Shown here in pieces: positions 37,101 to 48,799 of a stretch of 64,000 nucleotides of DNA; the stretch's first letter is position 1, and every line of letters starts with the position of its first letter. The translations under genes and the position numbers were made by a program. This DNA is from Onchocerca volvulus (Eukaryota > Nematoda > Chromadorea > Rhabditida > Onchocercidae): NCBI GenBank assembly GCA_000499405.2, contig HG738137.1, positions 22,733,548-22,797,547 of the forward strand, given 5' to 3'. Under the pieces are notes generated by a model that was not told the DNA's origin, made no database searches, and saw only the letters and a program-made list of their open reading frames with translations.

Positions 37101-39673
37101 AACACGAGTTTTCATAAAAGAAGAGTGGAAAAATGAAATGATATGTTGAAATTCTGTAGCAACATTATTATCATTAATTATTATTAACATCAATTGCATT
37201 TGCTGCCTCGAATGCTCATTATTGTCATTGGATGTTGTAATGATCATTTTTTGATAGAATCGATTTAAAGAGCTTTTCGTTTATAACAAATATAACAAGA
37301 CACGATTACTAGATTACTTGAGAATTCAAATGATATATATGAATTGCTAATAATTAAGATAAAAGTATTATTATAATATTAATTAATTTGTGATTCTTTG
37401 AAGCTTCATAGATTAATTTATCTAAGATTAAAATCAGAAAAAAATTTTCTTGTAAAATAGTCCATTTCAATATGAAAAATTAATTAATTAATTAATTAAA
37501 CTAATGTAACTATATAATTAAAACCCATTATTTGAAATGATTAATGCTAAACCTGCAAATCCAAAATGACGGCCGTTTCGAGCCAATCTAATCGTACACG
37601 ACCAACATTAAAGGAATAGGATTCGAAGGTCATCGTACATCGTTGCACATCCATCGGGAATGATGACATATCTAACTCACATGGTGCTTCTACCTATTAT
37701 CAGATTTATCGTCAAATATTATCAGTGGGTTGGATTAAAATCATTTCTTTTATCAACAGTAGTGCTAAAAAATTGAATATTTTTTTAAAACTTTTCCTTA
37801 ATTTCTAAATCTTGTCCTTTCTGGTATCCTTTCCCATTCCTTTATTTTAAATATAAGTAGACTGCAACCTCAATAATTAGTATTTGCATTTGTTAAATAT
37901 CACATCTACCACTGAAAATCCTACATACAACAAAATGAAGAACCAGTAAATTGATACCTTTACTCGGTAATTGACCCAAATTGTACCATTGGGATAGATT
38001 AACAGAAATATATTTGGTGTTGGACTACTATGTATCAAAGTAGATTTACTGTTCTGAAAACACACGTTGGGCAACCAAATATCATCAATAGTACGATAGC
38101 TGAGCGTTAAATTAGCCAAGCATCTGCAATATTTGCATTAGAAAACAAAACAACAAAAAAAAAAATCTCTAATTTCTGAAACTATCCCATTTTATTTTTA
38201 TTTACACGAAATTTTTCAGAAACCAATTGACAATTTTCAACCAATTAACAAAAATAACTTACTTTGTGATATTTTCAAATGCCAATCCAGGATCAAGCCA
38301 AATTTGACTAAAAAATACATCTGCAGTAAAACTAGCAGTCATTTCGGATATGCTAGAAATAGCCTGCACCATCAGATCAACCTTCACGTTAACACCTTCC
38401 GCAATAGGTACCGTTTTACGATCATACGAAAGCATCAGATGCTCCAATACCGACTTAAAATAAATTTCACCATGCCAACATTCAACATTCAATTTTACTA
38501 AAGTTGAATTGAAAGAGTGAAAGAACCATGCAAAAAAAAAAAAATATTAATTACCTGTCTTATTTTATGAATTAAAAGATCAATTTTCCGAATAATTTAT
38601 CATTTTTCTCCTTTGTTTTTTTCGCTGTTTTATTTCCCTAATATCATCTTTTTCTCATCTCTTCCATTATTTCCTTTTCGACTTTATTTTTTCCATTTCA
38701 TCCCCTCCTAATACCATCGTATTATACAACATCACATGCTTATCCAATAAAAACATCATCTTGTTAATTTGAGCTTTAAGGATGCATAAGGAAATGCCAC
38801 AAAGTATACCGTTTTTGATTATTCTGTTAAGTCATGCAATTTCTGTTCTATACTTTGTTGACGAGTTATAATTGTCTCAATCTTTTTTATATTTTTTCCA
38901 ATTTCTGCTTAGTTGGAAAGCTAAAAAGCCAAGTATTGTAAACCACGAACAAATGAAATATCATAAATAATTAATGGATAAGTTATATCAACAACTAATC
39001 TTATCTCTCTGTGCACAATTTAAGTTCGAGAATCTTGGGAAGATGTTTTACTTTAGCTAATGTATCGTCATTATTTGCTTCGCAGTTTTCTTTTTTCAGT
39101 TCTTTTAGTTCAAGCGTCGGTGTTATTGATTTCCGTACTGTTTTTATATTATTCATTGCTTGTGATTGTGTCGTAACTTCACGCTTTTTTCGAACTTTTG
39201 TCATCACCTTAAAAGTTTTATAACACACATTACAAATTAATCAATTTTTTCAATGAAAATTTTAAATTTCTTCTATAATCTACAAAATTAAACTCGATTA
39301 TCGATATGACAGCTCTCTACATCCTCTTCCTTCCCATTACTGTCCTAGATTTCATTAAATCGTTAGCCAAATAAGATCATTTAGTTATTTGGCAAAAAAG
39401 CGATGATCATCATACCTGTTGATAGTAATTTCTTCATTTGCTTGAATCTTCTAAGCCTTTGCTATGTCTCATAATTTTTCCATCATTTCCCTTATTATGT
39501 TATACCATATTTTCTCAATGTTAATGAAATATGGGGACAATTATTAATAGTAATAAATGAAAAAGGAATAATGAATCATTCACCTGTTCATAACCGTGTT
39601 CGGTTAGGTAGTATGCATTTATATCCATAATATTAGGAAATATCAGTGCTAGAAGAATGATATACAAGTCCAT
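34193..39673 (-). CDS. Cys-loop ligand-gated ion channel subunit, ACC/LGC-46-like anion type, 502 aa
   Basis: Exons: 39584-39673, 39052-39207, 38263-38453, 37958-38123, 37553-37693, 36874-37040, 35777-35861, 35583-35657, 35254-35408, 34714-34852, 34193-34336. Residues 1-20 form a signal peptide. The extracellular domain has WLPNVCFQN and the Cys loop from C206 to C220 ([15 protein letters not shown]). M1 begins near [14 protein letters not shown]2 is [18 protein letters not shown]3 contains [19 protein letters not shown]4 begins [11 protein letters not shown]. The M2-M3 sequence resembles nematode acetylcholine-gated chloride channels (ACC, LGC-46/47). The charge-selectivity motif reads PGR where anion channels usually have PAR. 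No vicinal cysteine pair is seen in loop C. The residue 31-82 linker is unusually long, basic and polar. The junction after 35254 needs a GC donor; all others are GT-AG. Confidence 0.92.
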
Positions 39674-40847
39674 TATTTTAAATATTGATTGCGATAGTAA
39701 GATCGGTGACAAAATAATCTGTACGGATAAGAAAGAAGATAAGGATAAGGATGAACAGCAATGAGATTGACGGATGATGCAGATTGCAATAAGGATGAAT
39801 ATGAAGATGGGGAAAAAGGAAAGAATAAATATTTAAATTTCATTATATTTTTTTCTTCGAATATTTCATGAAAAGTCTTAATAGGAGTGGCTTAGTCTAT
39901 TTTTTACTTGGCTATTCTCTACTGACCCATAAAATCATTGCTTTTTAGTATTCCGATCAAAATAAGCCTACTACTCTTTTATCGCTTCATTCCTTTTGAG
40001 AAATGAAAAAAGCTAGTTAGAGAGAACGATGAAATTTCCCTTTTTCTGATTACCAGTGTACGGCATTCATAGAAATTCGTAAAATTGAAATTTTATTTTC
40101 GTAATTTCATTTTCAAATCGTAAACAGTTTTTTATTTAAGCGTATTTTAATTAATGACATTATGCTTGCTTAAGAGAAAATTTCCTTACACCGTTTGTTT
40201 AAAACAATGTAAGGGATATATTCGTCTGATCAAGAAAGTATAACATTATGTCATAATGAAATTCATAATATAATTATAATTTCCGAATTATACAATGCAA
40301 ATTTCTTTTCCACGTATTTAATCATGTATTATATGTTCATACGATGCAAAAGCATGATAAAACAATATCATATTTATGGTCAAGACAAACATATGAAATA
40401 TTATAATATCAGCTCCAAAAAGCTCTTCTATTGGCATTTCCCGCACTTTTCGCCTCAATGAATTGATTTATTTTCTACTGTTTCGTTCAGTCCTTTATCA
40501 TCAGATGTAATATCAGTAAACTTCTGATGTATCCTCAGATTACACCATAGCAACAGATTTCGTTTCCCATCACCAGTTCACACTGAAATCATACATCGAA
40601 ACAAACAAAATTTTATCTAATTTTGAAGTAATTGAAATATTTCTGATCTGTATGAAAATCATGGCATATTATTTATTAGTCGATTGTCGAAAACTTATGA
40701 ATAACGAATCAATTCCTACTTTTATCAAACAGAATTTTTGATCTAATCACTCGATGGAATTGATTCATTTGACTGAAAAATGAATTCAAATTCAACACAT
40801 TTGATATGAAATCATTCTTTCTCGCTTTTTTTCTCTGTTTCTGATGA
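39674..40847. other. Upstream region of the channel gene, no gene seen
   Basis: AT-rich. A 41-codon stop-bounded minus frame around 40430-40560 has a mildly coding-like composition but no usable start or splice site. It may hold promoter elements of the channel gene; none was recognised. Confidence 0.35.
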
Positions 40848-41521
40848 TCATTTAATTCTATGACGTTCTCCATTTCGGATCATATTGATATTGGTAATAA
40901 ATGCAGGATCGGGACAAATATAAAATCCTCCTTGAACACTTTCTAATGATTTTGCATTACAAATGAAGCGATCTGGTATTGAAGGATTCTTTATCATACG
41001 ATATTTCGCTCTGAAACCTTCACTATACAGAATAGTTTTTCTTATTAGTGCATATAATTAATAAAGATTGCCTTCGTCGAGTGATGTCTTTTGATCGCTT
41101 ATCTGGAGAAGTAATGACATCAACATCAGAAGATATAAAGCAAAAACCAAAATTTGGTTTTGATTTTTGTTGGTTTAAATCATTCTGCTGAGGACGACTA
41201 TGCAGCAATTGTTGTATCGTTGCTGTTCTTTACAAATGTTAACAAAAGTTGGTGATGAATTCTGAATTGCCTATTTTTTGTGCTTCGAAAGATATTAGAT
41301 TACCAGCAATGAAAAATGTTTTCGATTTCAATCTAGTAGCATCAATAGAATCGCATAAATGTCCGTGATTATTTTCTATATAATGGTTTTAGATTATAAA
41401 ATTTGCAAAAAAAAAGCGAATTTTCATTTTAATCTAACTACTTTGCTTCCATTTCACTATACAATGATAAATCAAAGCAATTTTCAATGCGAATTTGTTG
41501 ATTCAAAGATTGCATGATCAT
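40848..41521 (-). CDS. Small gene of unknown family (132 or 94 aa)
   Basis: Exon 1 is 41442-41521 from an ATG that follows an AG acceptor (possible trans-splice). Exon 2 starts at 41227 after TTTGTAAAG. Two readings fit. Exon 2 may run on to its own stop at 41023 (94 aa). Or it may leave at 41072 through a GC donor (GAAG|GCAATC), skip 61 bases to a TTTCAG acceptor, and join exon 3 at 40848-41010 (132 aa, ending GERHRIK). Exon 3 contains SIPDRFICNA and GGFYICPDPAF, a Cys-containing, coding-like segment. Exon 2 is Q- and K-rich with FGFCFISSDVDV. No domain is recognised. A separate frame at 41659-41757, starting MIAIYLIYFIGVV with a good GTAAGT donor, may be an alternative first exon but does not join in phase. 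Confidence 0.45.
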
Positions 41522-41658
41522 TTCACTTCAACTATTTGCCGAAACCGAAATAAATAAATGGCATTATAGATAGTTGCCACACCTTTAAAAAACTTTGCTA
41601 TCCTTTGCAACATATGTGTTCCATACAAATTTTTTTTTTCTAATTCACTTTAACTTAC

Positions 41659-41757
41659 GTCTTTCAACCAAATTTTCGGTAAGTAACGAGTGTTCTTGTT
41701 GAAGAAATTCAGTATTATAACAACGCCAATAAAATATATTAAATAGATTGCGATCAT
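41659..41757 (-). other. Possible orphan first exon with signal-anchor
   Basis: Thirty-three codons from ATG to a consensus GAC|GTAAGT donor, ending in phase 0. The first 17 residues are hydrophobic, followed by NKNTRYLPKIW. No in-phase acceptor was found downstream, so it is either an alternative start of the small gene beside it or chance. Confidence 0.25.
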
Positions 41758-41987
41758 TACCAGTTGTAAAAATCAGTTACTGTCAAATTCATATTTTTAT
41801 TTAATGTTCCAAATTAGATTTATTTAGGAATCCAAAAATTAATTCTCTCCAAAACATATTAGGATAAATTTTGTAGGTGAACAATGTCACACAAAATTCG
41901 AATTAAGACGATGTTGGCAGCAATTGGTGACAGATATAGTATTAAATGATAGCCATTGGTTACTGTTATTCACAATTAACGGATTAG

Positions 41988-42503
41988 TTGCTGTCGCCAA
42001 TCTTCTTATCCGTGACAATGATTAAAAGTTCTTGTTTCTTATCGTATTGTTTCTGAAACTTCGCGGTATCTCAAACTCGAATAATTAAACTTTATTACAA
42101 AAAATTAGATAGCAAGACAGCACATGCAACAATTACAAATCAGTTATGTCAATAAAACAATTTAAATGTCGATTTCATAATATGAAGATAATAACGCGAA
42201 TAAGAGGATACCTTAGCCACAACATCCAACCGCGCTTGTTGATTCCAGTCTGTAAAATAATCTACAAAGAAGTGTCTTCGTGGCATGAGAAGTTTGTCTT
42301 TGTAAGCGCATGAGAGGGTGCTTTTGTCAGCATGATTTACAACAGCATAAGACAAAAGTTAAAGCTATTTGACAAAGCCACATAAAGCAAAGTCATTTGA
42401 TTTAAAACCATCAAGGGTTCAAGGGTCACCCATCAAGGGTAACAAATTATTTCATTTAAAACAAAGAAATTAGTTTTCTCTGATCCTCCTCGCTATTTCA
42501 GCG
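41988..42503 (-). repeat. Inverted repeat family 1, copy A
   Basis: About 0.5 kb, matching copy B (45862-46383) in reverse orientation along its whole length with small indels. Shared landmarks are TCGCTGAAATAG near one end, GAGATACCGCGAAGTTTC, and a GATAAGAAACAAGAAC tail. Read on the minus strand it holds an open frame with PRRHFFVDYFTDWNQ, followed by an AAG|GTATCC donor-like site, and then an AATAAA-like signal. It could be an LTR-like or gene-derived element; the family is not identified. The start motif is doubled in this copy (second copy at about 42513-42530). Confidence 0.65.
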
Positions 42504-43691
42504 ATAGTCACAAATTTTTCCTCGCTATTTCAGCGATTTTCACAAACATAATTTTCATAAATTTTCCAAGAATCACTCTTAATATTATTTTTTCATTGCC
42601 TGTTTTACATATATTAGTGACAAAATTATTATTCATTTATGCATCAACTTCAAAATTTTTCAATTTTTTTTTTTTTGATAAGCTAAAAAATTTATTGACA
42701 CACTTTGTTTTCTGATGTAAATATTGATTGATGCAGTGTTTATAACATGATTTATACTTTCTACTTCTGATTAATTTGAATTAAACAGAAATTCTTCAGT
42801 TTCTTATTCATTTTTTTAAAAATTAATATTATATGCAAAAGGATACACGTCGCAGGTAAGTGTAATTATTTCCTGTTTTGTTTGATTACATCGATGGAAA
42901 TGCGACAATATGGAATACAATCACATGACATTGTTTTATTTAGCGATCTCTCCTTGAAATTGCCATCATTTTTTGACAAAATTTTCTTTTCATTATTTTG
43001 AAATTAGTTTCAGATTTCGCAGTTTGCAATCAATAAAAATAATTCGTCGCATTGCAAAGATTCTGCTTAATAATAGTGCCATTTTCGAAAAATTGCAAGG
43101 CATTGCGATGTGTGATAAGTTTTGATTTTCATAGTATGATTGATTGCAAATATCATTTCCTTGAAATGAATTTCTATCACATAGAATACATTATATTCAG
43201 ATTTTCTGGTACATTAACCGCAATGAAATATGAAACACCAAGGGAATGATGAGCGATGCATTTAGAGGACCAGAAACCTTTTCATTTTTTTTTGCGGATT
43301 GTTATCATATCACATTTGGACGTTTCAGAAGTTCGAATATTATCATATAAAGATTGACGATTTCAACTTTTCTAAAAATTTAATACATGTAACAATACCG
43401 ATGAACCAAAAATGAAAAATAGCGGAGTTCATTCATATATCTTCACGAATTTCACAATCAAACATAACTCCATATGTTCAATCATCGTTGCCTGTATTTG
43501 ATCAGTGAATTCAAAAATAATTGAATCATTTATCGACATGTTGATATCATATTGATTTCTTTCTTATCGGAAAAACATCATGTAAAACTGAAGAGCAAAC
43601 AATTTTGTGCAAATGATTCATTCGGATTGAATTGATCGAAAACGAAATTAATTAATAAAATTAAAACTACTTAAATATGCACATCCAAGAG
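42504..43691. other. Spacer, no gene seen
   Basis: AT-rich 3' flank of the secreted-protein gene. A plus-strand 65-codon ORF at 43052-43249 has no support. Nothing else was recognised. Confidence 0.35.
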
Positions 43692-46600
43692 TTATAATTT
43701 ATTCGCAAAACCTATAATTGCATAAATAGAACCACGTTGAAGCCCATCACGTGGTGATAATACTGAACTTGTTGCATTGCCAGATAAGTAACGCGTTATC
43801 AATTTTACGTCATCGAATACTTTACTGTAAAACAAATGATTTTTCGCAAGTTAAAGCAAAAACATGTGAATGATTTGTTTATACATTAAAAAAAAAAAAT
43901 AAGCGACGTTTAGAATTATTACTGCACATTTTTCATTTTAGAAGGAAATCTTTGAACAGTGCGTATTCTATATTATCAAAGAATGCTTTTCTTGCAAAAT
44001 CAAACAAATAAATTATCGAGACCGATTAGTTTTTTTTTTTTTTTTAATGTAATATATATAAATCAATGTAGATTGACTTACTTAAACAAATTTTCACCAT
44101 TTTTTGGTTCTTTGGAATCGGTCGCTGTAATATGAATTGCAATTTTCTGGTAATTACTCCAATTGCTGATTGTTTCAATCTATAAAAGTAATGTTTCTAT
44201 CCGAATTAAGCAAATTATAATTACTAACTTTTTCAAGCTCAACATGAATTTTTATAGAGTCTCATGCACAATTTGTTTGCTGTTCAATAATTAAATATGA
44301 TACTTACATTCCATCTTTCGAATTGTTCTAGTAACTTTGTCTCGTTATCAGTCTTCACAACAAATGTGGATGCTTCTACATTTTCTCCACCAAATATCAT
44401 AATATCATTACATGCATAGCTTGTCCTTTGTAATAAAATACCAATAAAAATTTCTTGGAAATATTACAATTTCTTAAACTCTATACATCAAAATTCAACG
44501 CTATCATAAAAGGAATAGGCGATGAGCACAAAATTCAAAGCAATGAATGCATTTTTTCTTCAAGACTTCATCTTTCTTCAAAGCAAGTAATGTAATTAAT
44601 AAGACATCAAACCTTAGCTTTTCGGCAGATGTTTCAGATGCTATGCAAATTTGGCTGCCCTTGTCATTTATAGCAGTTTGTGCAAACGATTCAAGATTAA
44701 CATGTGTGAAAGGCAATGGATTATCACTAGAAAAGGTGAAAAAAGAGATCATCAGTTTGATGGGTTCCTGAAATGGTTTTATCATACTACTTTATTTTGA
44801 CCAGAATATAAAAATGTTTGAAAGCAAAATTAATATGCTGCAATATTTTAATTTTATTTTTGGCGATAAAAGTTGCAGGAGGAAAAATATTTTGAAAAAC
44901 TGTTAATTCCAAATGAAAACCTCCAAACATTTGATATCACCGCTCCATAAGTAATAATTGAAAAGAAACTTTTGAAAACGTTCATCTTTCCATATCAGAA
45001 CAGTATTGTTTACGAATCTGAAAGAAATTCGTATGAAGATAGGAAGCTAATTTTTAATAATTTGTCTATATTGTCATAATAATAATTTATCTATATTTAA
45101 TAATTATCTATATTGTCATGTTTCATTTTGATTCCAGACCACGAATTTTTGATGAGTCTGATAATACCTGAAGATCTTTAGTGATTATGTAAAAATAATA
45201 GATGGAATGAAAAATAATCAAAAAGTTACCGAGAACGGGCAAAAATAATACGGTTAATTAATGGTCGTGGTATAAGGAAACCATCCACTTTATATTCCAA
45301 CGAAGTTGTAGGAAAATGTTCTTTTTAATTGAAAATGTTTAGAAATTACACTTCGCTATCTTCGCTTTATAAGTGAATGAAGAAAAAGAAAAAAGTTAGC
45401 ACTTAGAGCTAGAAGAAAAGAGCAACGAGCTATTAGTAGATTCGACTATTGTACTGAAAAATTATGTAATGTGTAAGTAATTTTTGAATGTCATGCATTA
45501 TATTAAAAATGAATTAATTTTCTTAGGGACACTTGCCTTTGCGGTTCCGGCACAATTGCAAGCATTCTTCACGATTTTTAGTCAACAATAAGGTATGCAA
45601 ATACTCACTATGGCTAATATTACCATACGAGTATAAAACTGGCCACAAAGTCTACAATCAAACTTTTAAAACATATCGATTTTTTTTCAACTGAAAAGAT
45701 CTTCCTAAAACAATAATTGCAAATAAATTTAATGAAATCGTAGGAATCAGATTTGTCTGCCTCTAAATTCCATTTTTTGACTAAAAACGCATTTATATAT
45801 AAGTTGATTGTAATAGCATTTTGTTTGAGGGCTATCAATAGTTTTTAGGATTACAAGCGTGTCGCTGAAATAGTGAGGAGGATCAGAGAAAAGTAATTTT
45901 TTTGTTTTAAATGAAATAATTTGTAAGCCTTAATGACTGTATGAATTTTATTCCTTTGTTTCAAATAAAATGGCTTTGTTCTCTGTGGCTTTGTCAAATA
46001 GCTTTAACCTTTGTTTTATAATGTTGCAAATCATGCTAACAAAAGCACCCTCTCATGGGCTAACAAAGAAAAGCTTTTTTGTGCCACGGAGACACTTCCT
46101 TGTGGATCATTTTAAAGATTGGAATCAACTAGTGCGATTGGGTGTTTGTGTTTTGGCTCGGGTATTAGATTTCCCCTTTCGCATTATCCCCTTCATATTA
46201 TGAAATCTTCCTTTAAATTGATTGATATAACTGATTTGTAAATGTTGCGTCTGTTGTCTTGCTATCTAATTTTTTGCAATAAAATTTAACTAGTTTGAGA
46301 TACCGCGAAGTTTCGGATAACAATACGATAAGAAACAAGAACCCCTTAATCACTGTCACGGTTAAGAAGATCGCGACAGAGCGAATAACGAAAATTTCTG
46401 CGCTCAGTCTTTATATGTTTAACATAGATGCATGCGTAATACCTTATTTGAAGAACTACGCGCTTCCCAATGATATATTGGAAAAAACTTTGGGAATAAT
46501 TCGCCATGTCGAATATATCCAATTTTATAGCGGCGCTTCAATAATTCAGCCATGGCATATTCTTTGAAGATGCTCACGCTGGAATTCATTAGCCAAGAGT

Positions 46601-47033
46601 AAATGTAAATATATTTGATAATTTTCCTTTCGCTATTTTCATTGTTCTAATTTCAAGTGAATCGTATCGTAAGAAGGAATATTAATAGATAAATGTAAAT
46701 TTGAATCATACTTTAGCATATTCTCCAAATCTTCGTTATTTAAATATTGCATAATTTGATTACGTATTACCGGGGTGGATACAATTTGGCGAAGTGCTTT
46801 GGTATTGGGCCGAAAATAATTATAAATATAGTTTCTAAATTCCTTGAAATATGCAAGGAAGTCCCATTTGTTGGAACTGATTGATGATGTTGCTAAAATG
46901 TAAAAAAAATTGTCTTAGGGTTAAACAATTAATAATGATGCTAATTTTCCAAGAATTAACCTATGATATCATTTGGAAGAGCGATATTCTGATGAATTAC
47001 GGTAAGAAGCAAAGTGATAAAATGTAATTTCAT
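43692..47033 (-). CDS. Secreted protein of unknown family, 7 exons, 284 aa
   Basis: Exons: 46961-47033, 46712-46892, 44921-45017, 44613-44767, 44308-44425, 44082-44179, 43692-43824. All are GT-AG and in phase, ending at TAA 43692-43694. A clear signal peptide starts the protein (MKLHFITLLLTVIHQ, likely cut before LPNDII). The body has segments such as FKEFRNYIYNYF, LIWKDERFQKFLF, SDNPLPFTHVNLESF, YACNDIMIFGGENVEA and SPRDGLQRGSIYAII. Four N-glycosylation-like sequons (NNT, NET, NWS, NAT) fit secretion. Three cysteines lie in the visible body. I recognise no domain and name no function. The second intron (1.7 kb) holds one copy of each of two repeat families. Exon 3-exon 4 is the least certain join, because another acceptor inside exon 4 exists. 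Confidence 0.7.
45140..45410 (+). repeat. Inverted repeat family 2, copy A
   Basis: About 0.27 kb with a reverse-oriented match at 47790-48068. Shared stretches include TTTTTGATGAGTC, AAAAATAATAGATG and ATGAAAAATAATCAAAAAGT. It lies in intron 2 of the secreted-protein gene. No terminal hairpin or coding frame is shared, and the class is unknown. Confidence 0.65.
45862..46383 (+). repeat. Inverted repeat family 1, copy B
   Basis: Reverse-oriented partner of copy A, lying inside intron 2 of the secreted-protein gene. It carries the homologous frame with PRRHFLVDHFKDWNQ and a GT at the matching donor position (CGG|GTATTA). The two frames differ by amino-acid changes and both stay open, which suggests relatively recent shared origin or past coding constraint. 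Confidence 0.65.
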
Positions 47034-47789
47034 TTTTAATACTTTCCTGAAATGATAGCTGTTATCACATAAGTAAACGAAAACCAAGAAACGATTAAGT
47101 AACAGTTGCCAGATTTGGTAAAAAAAAAAAAGTGATCTGTGATATTAATGAGCTGGAGTTTCTCGCTCTCTTAGGTCTGCATTGCCGATTTGAAGCAAAA
47201 GAATCCGTTTTAACACTCTTTAATAAGCTAGAAAATGAACGTTTTTAAAAAATTGATATTTTAAATGAAAAACTTCCTGGGATTATTTATATTTGCATCA
47301 ATGGACTAACCTGACTTGCATGCGTGAAGTAGAATAAAGTGATGATGATGAATTCTGCTCTATTTATATGCACTTCGCATTATAAATTCGGAAATAAATA
47401 TGGTGATATTGATAGGATTATATTTTTCGAGCAATAAAAACTGATGAAAAAAGCAATGATTATTTCTTGTCGATTGCAAATTCTCCACATCACTGAATGC
47501 AAATTTCAAATGTTGCAAATCACTGGCTGTTGAAATAATCTCAAAAAGAATTTATACCTTTCAAATTTTTAATGTAAATTTTTTTTATTGAATAACGGAT
47601 ATAAAAAATATATTCTATATGCAACTGTCCATTCATTTTAAATAACTGAATAAATTTTGCAGCATATAATGGTTAAAAACTGAATTTTTCTGGAGATTTT
47701 TTATCAAATTTTTATCAAAAGCTAATATAATTCAATAAAAAACTGATAACACAATTAAAATTCGACTTTTCATAAAGCTTCGAAAATGA
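47034..47789. other. Upstream region of the secreted-protein gene
   Basis: No gene. AT-rich sequence that should include the promoter of the gene starting at 47033; no specific element was recognised. A TGATGATGATGAA simple stretch is near 47340. Confidence 0.35.
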
Positions 47790-48068
47790 AAAAGATGCTT
47801 TTTCAATGCTAACTTTTTTTCGTTTTTCATTCATTCATAAAGTTAAGATGGCGAAATTTATTTTCTAAACATTTTCAACTAAAAAAATGTTTCCCTACAA
47901 CTTCGAGTGAAACATGAAATGGATGGTTTCATAATATCACGACCATTACTCAACCTCCTTATTTATGCCTATGTTAGTGACTTTTTGATTATTTTTCATT
48001 TCATCTATTATTTTCACGTAATCATTAAAGATCCTCAGATATAATTTGACTCATCAAGAATTTACGAC
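47790..48068 (-). repeat. Inverted repeat family 2, copy B
   Basis: Reverse-oriented partner of 45140-45410. Its outer end coincides, within a few bases, with the start of the bacterial-derived murF fragment, so it may mark the insertion junction. Confidence 0.65.
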
Positions 48069-48455
48069 TATGCTATTATGGTAGTTTTGGTATAGCGCAA
48101 TTTTAGAGCTATTAAAGGTCTACATTGTTGTTTTAAATTATTTTCGGTTACAGAAGATACTCCATATTGCGACAGAACGATGTGTAATATGTGCTTTGTA
48201 GTAAATTTTCCTAATACTGCCTGTAATTGCAACAATTTTAGCATTATCATAAACGTATCTAACGTAATACGATGCTATGTCGTACAAACGTTTGAAGGTA
48301 GCTTACACACAATAATTAAAGTAAGATCCTTATATTTATACTCGCTTGCTATTGCAACTATTGCCACTTTTAAAAAAGTCTTCCCTTGAAAACAATAAAC
48401 ATATCATCGTTTTCTACGCTTCTTGTGTCTGTTAAAATTTTTAACTTATGTATCC
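48069..48455 (-). pseudogene. murF: murF fragment (UDP-MurNAc-pentapeptide synthetase), Wolbachia-like, degenerate
   Basis: In bacteria MurF adds D-Ala-D-Ala to the peptidoglycan precursor; animals have no such enzyme. The minus-strand translation, across frameshifts and stops, shows the N-terminal motif LTDTRSVENDDMFIVFKG (family: S-DTR---GD-F-A-KG) at about 48395-48450. It then shows KIVAITGS, the start of the P-loop, and in another frame a TTKHILHIVLSQYGVSSVTE segment followed by NN (family: GKT-TK, then N-N---G-PL). The ATP-binding GKT is interrupted by a frameshift and FNNN has become LKQQ. It is non-functional. Wolbachia, the filarial endosymbiont, is the obvious donor, but this is inference; AT content alone cannot prove it. 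Confidence 0.75.
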
Positions 48456-48799
48456 AATTACAACTATTACCCTCCTCTCTTCCATCAGTAGCACTGATAA
48501 TACTGCTTGCATCCTACTTGAACATAATTTAGCGTAAAAATAAATTAAACAATAATGCTACATATTTTTGGCAATGTGTATAAATAATGATGCAAACTTT
48601 ATAATTTTATCTTACTCTAAATGTAGGAGTTTAAGCGTTTTTATCTATAATTAAAGTGTGTTATGATATTTAGTTGTGGAAGTGCTTTAGGAGTATATGC
48701 TAGAATCAATCTGAAAAAAGGTAGGTAAGTTATTAAAAAGGCGGTAAAAGTTATAAAAGACATATCTACTCTTCTGTTTAGAGTGCTTATTTACCCTAT

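Noticed and set aside
40430..40560. Stop-bounded minus frame (contains NLRIHQKFTDITSDD) upstream of the channel gene
   Set aside because: No start codon or in-phase splice site, so it cannot be tied to a gene.
45225..45300. Minus-strand frame that looked like an exon of the secreted-protein gene
   Set aside because: It lies wholly within repeat family 2, and the exons at 46712 and 45017 join in phase without it.
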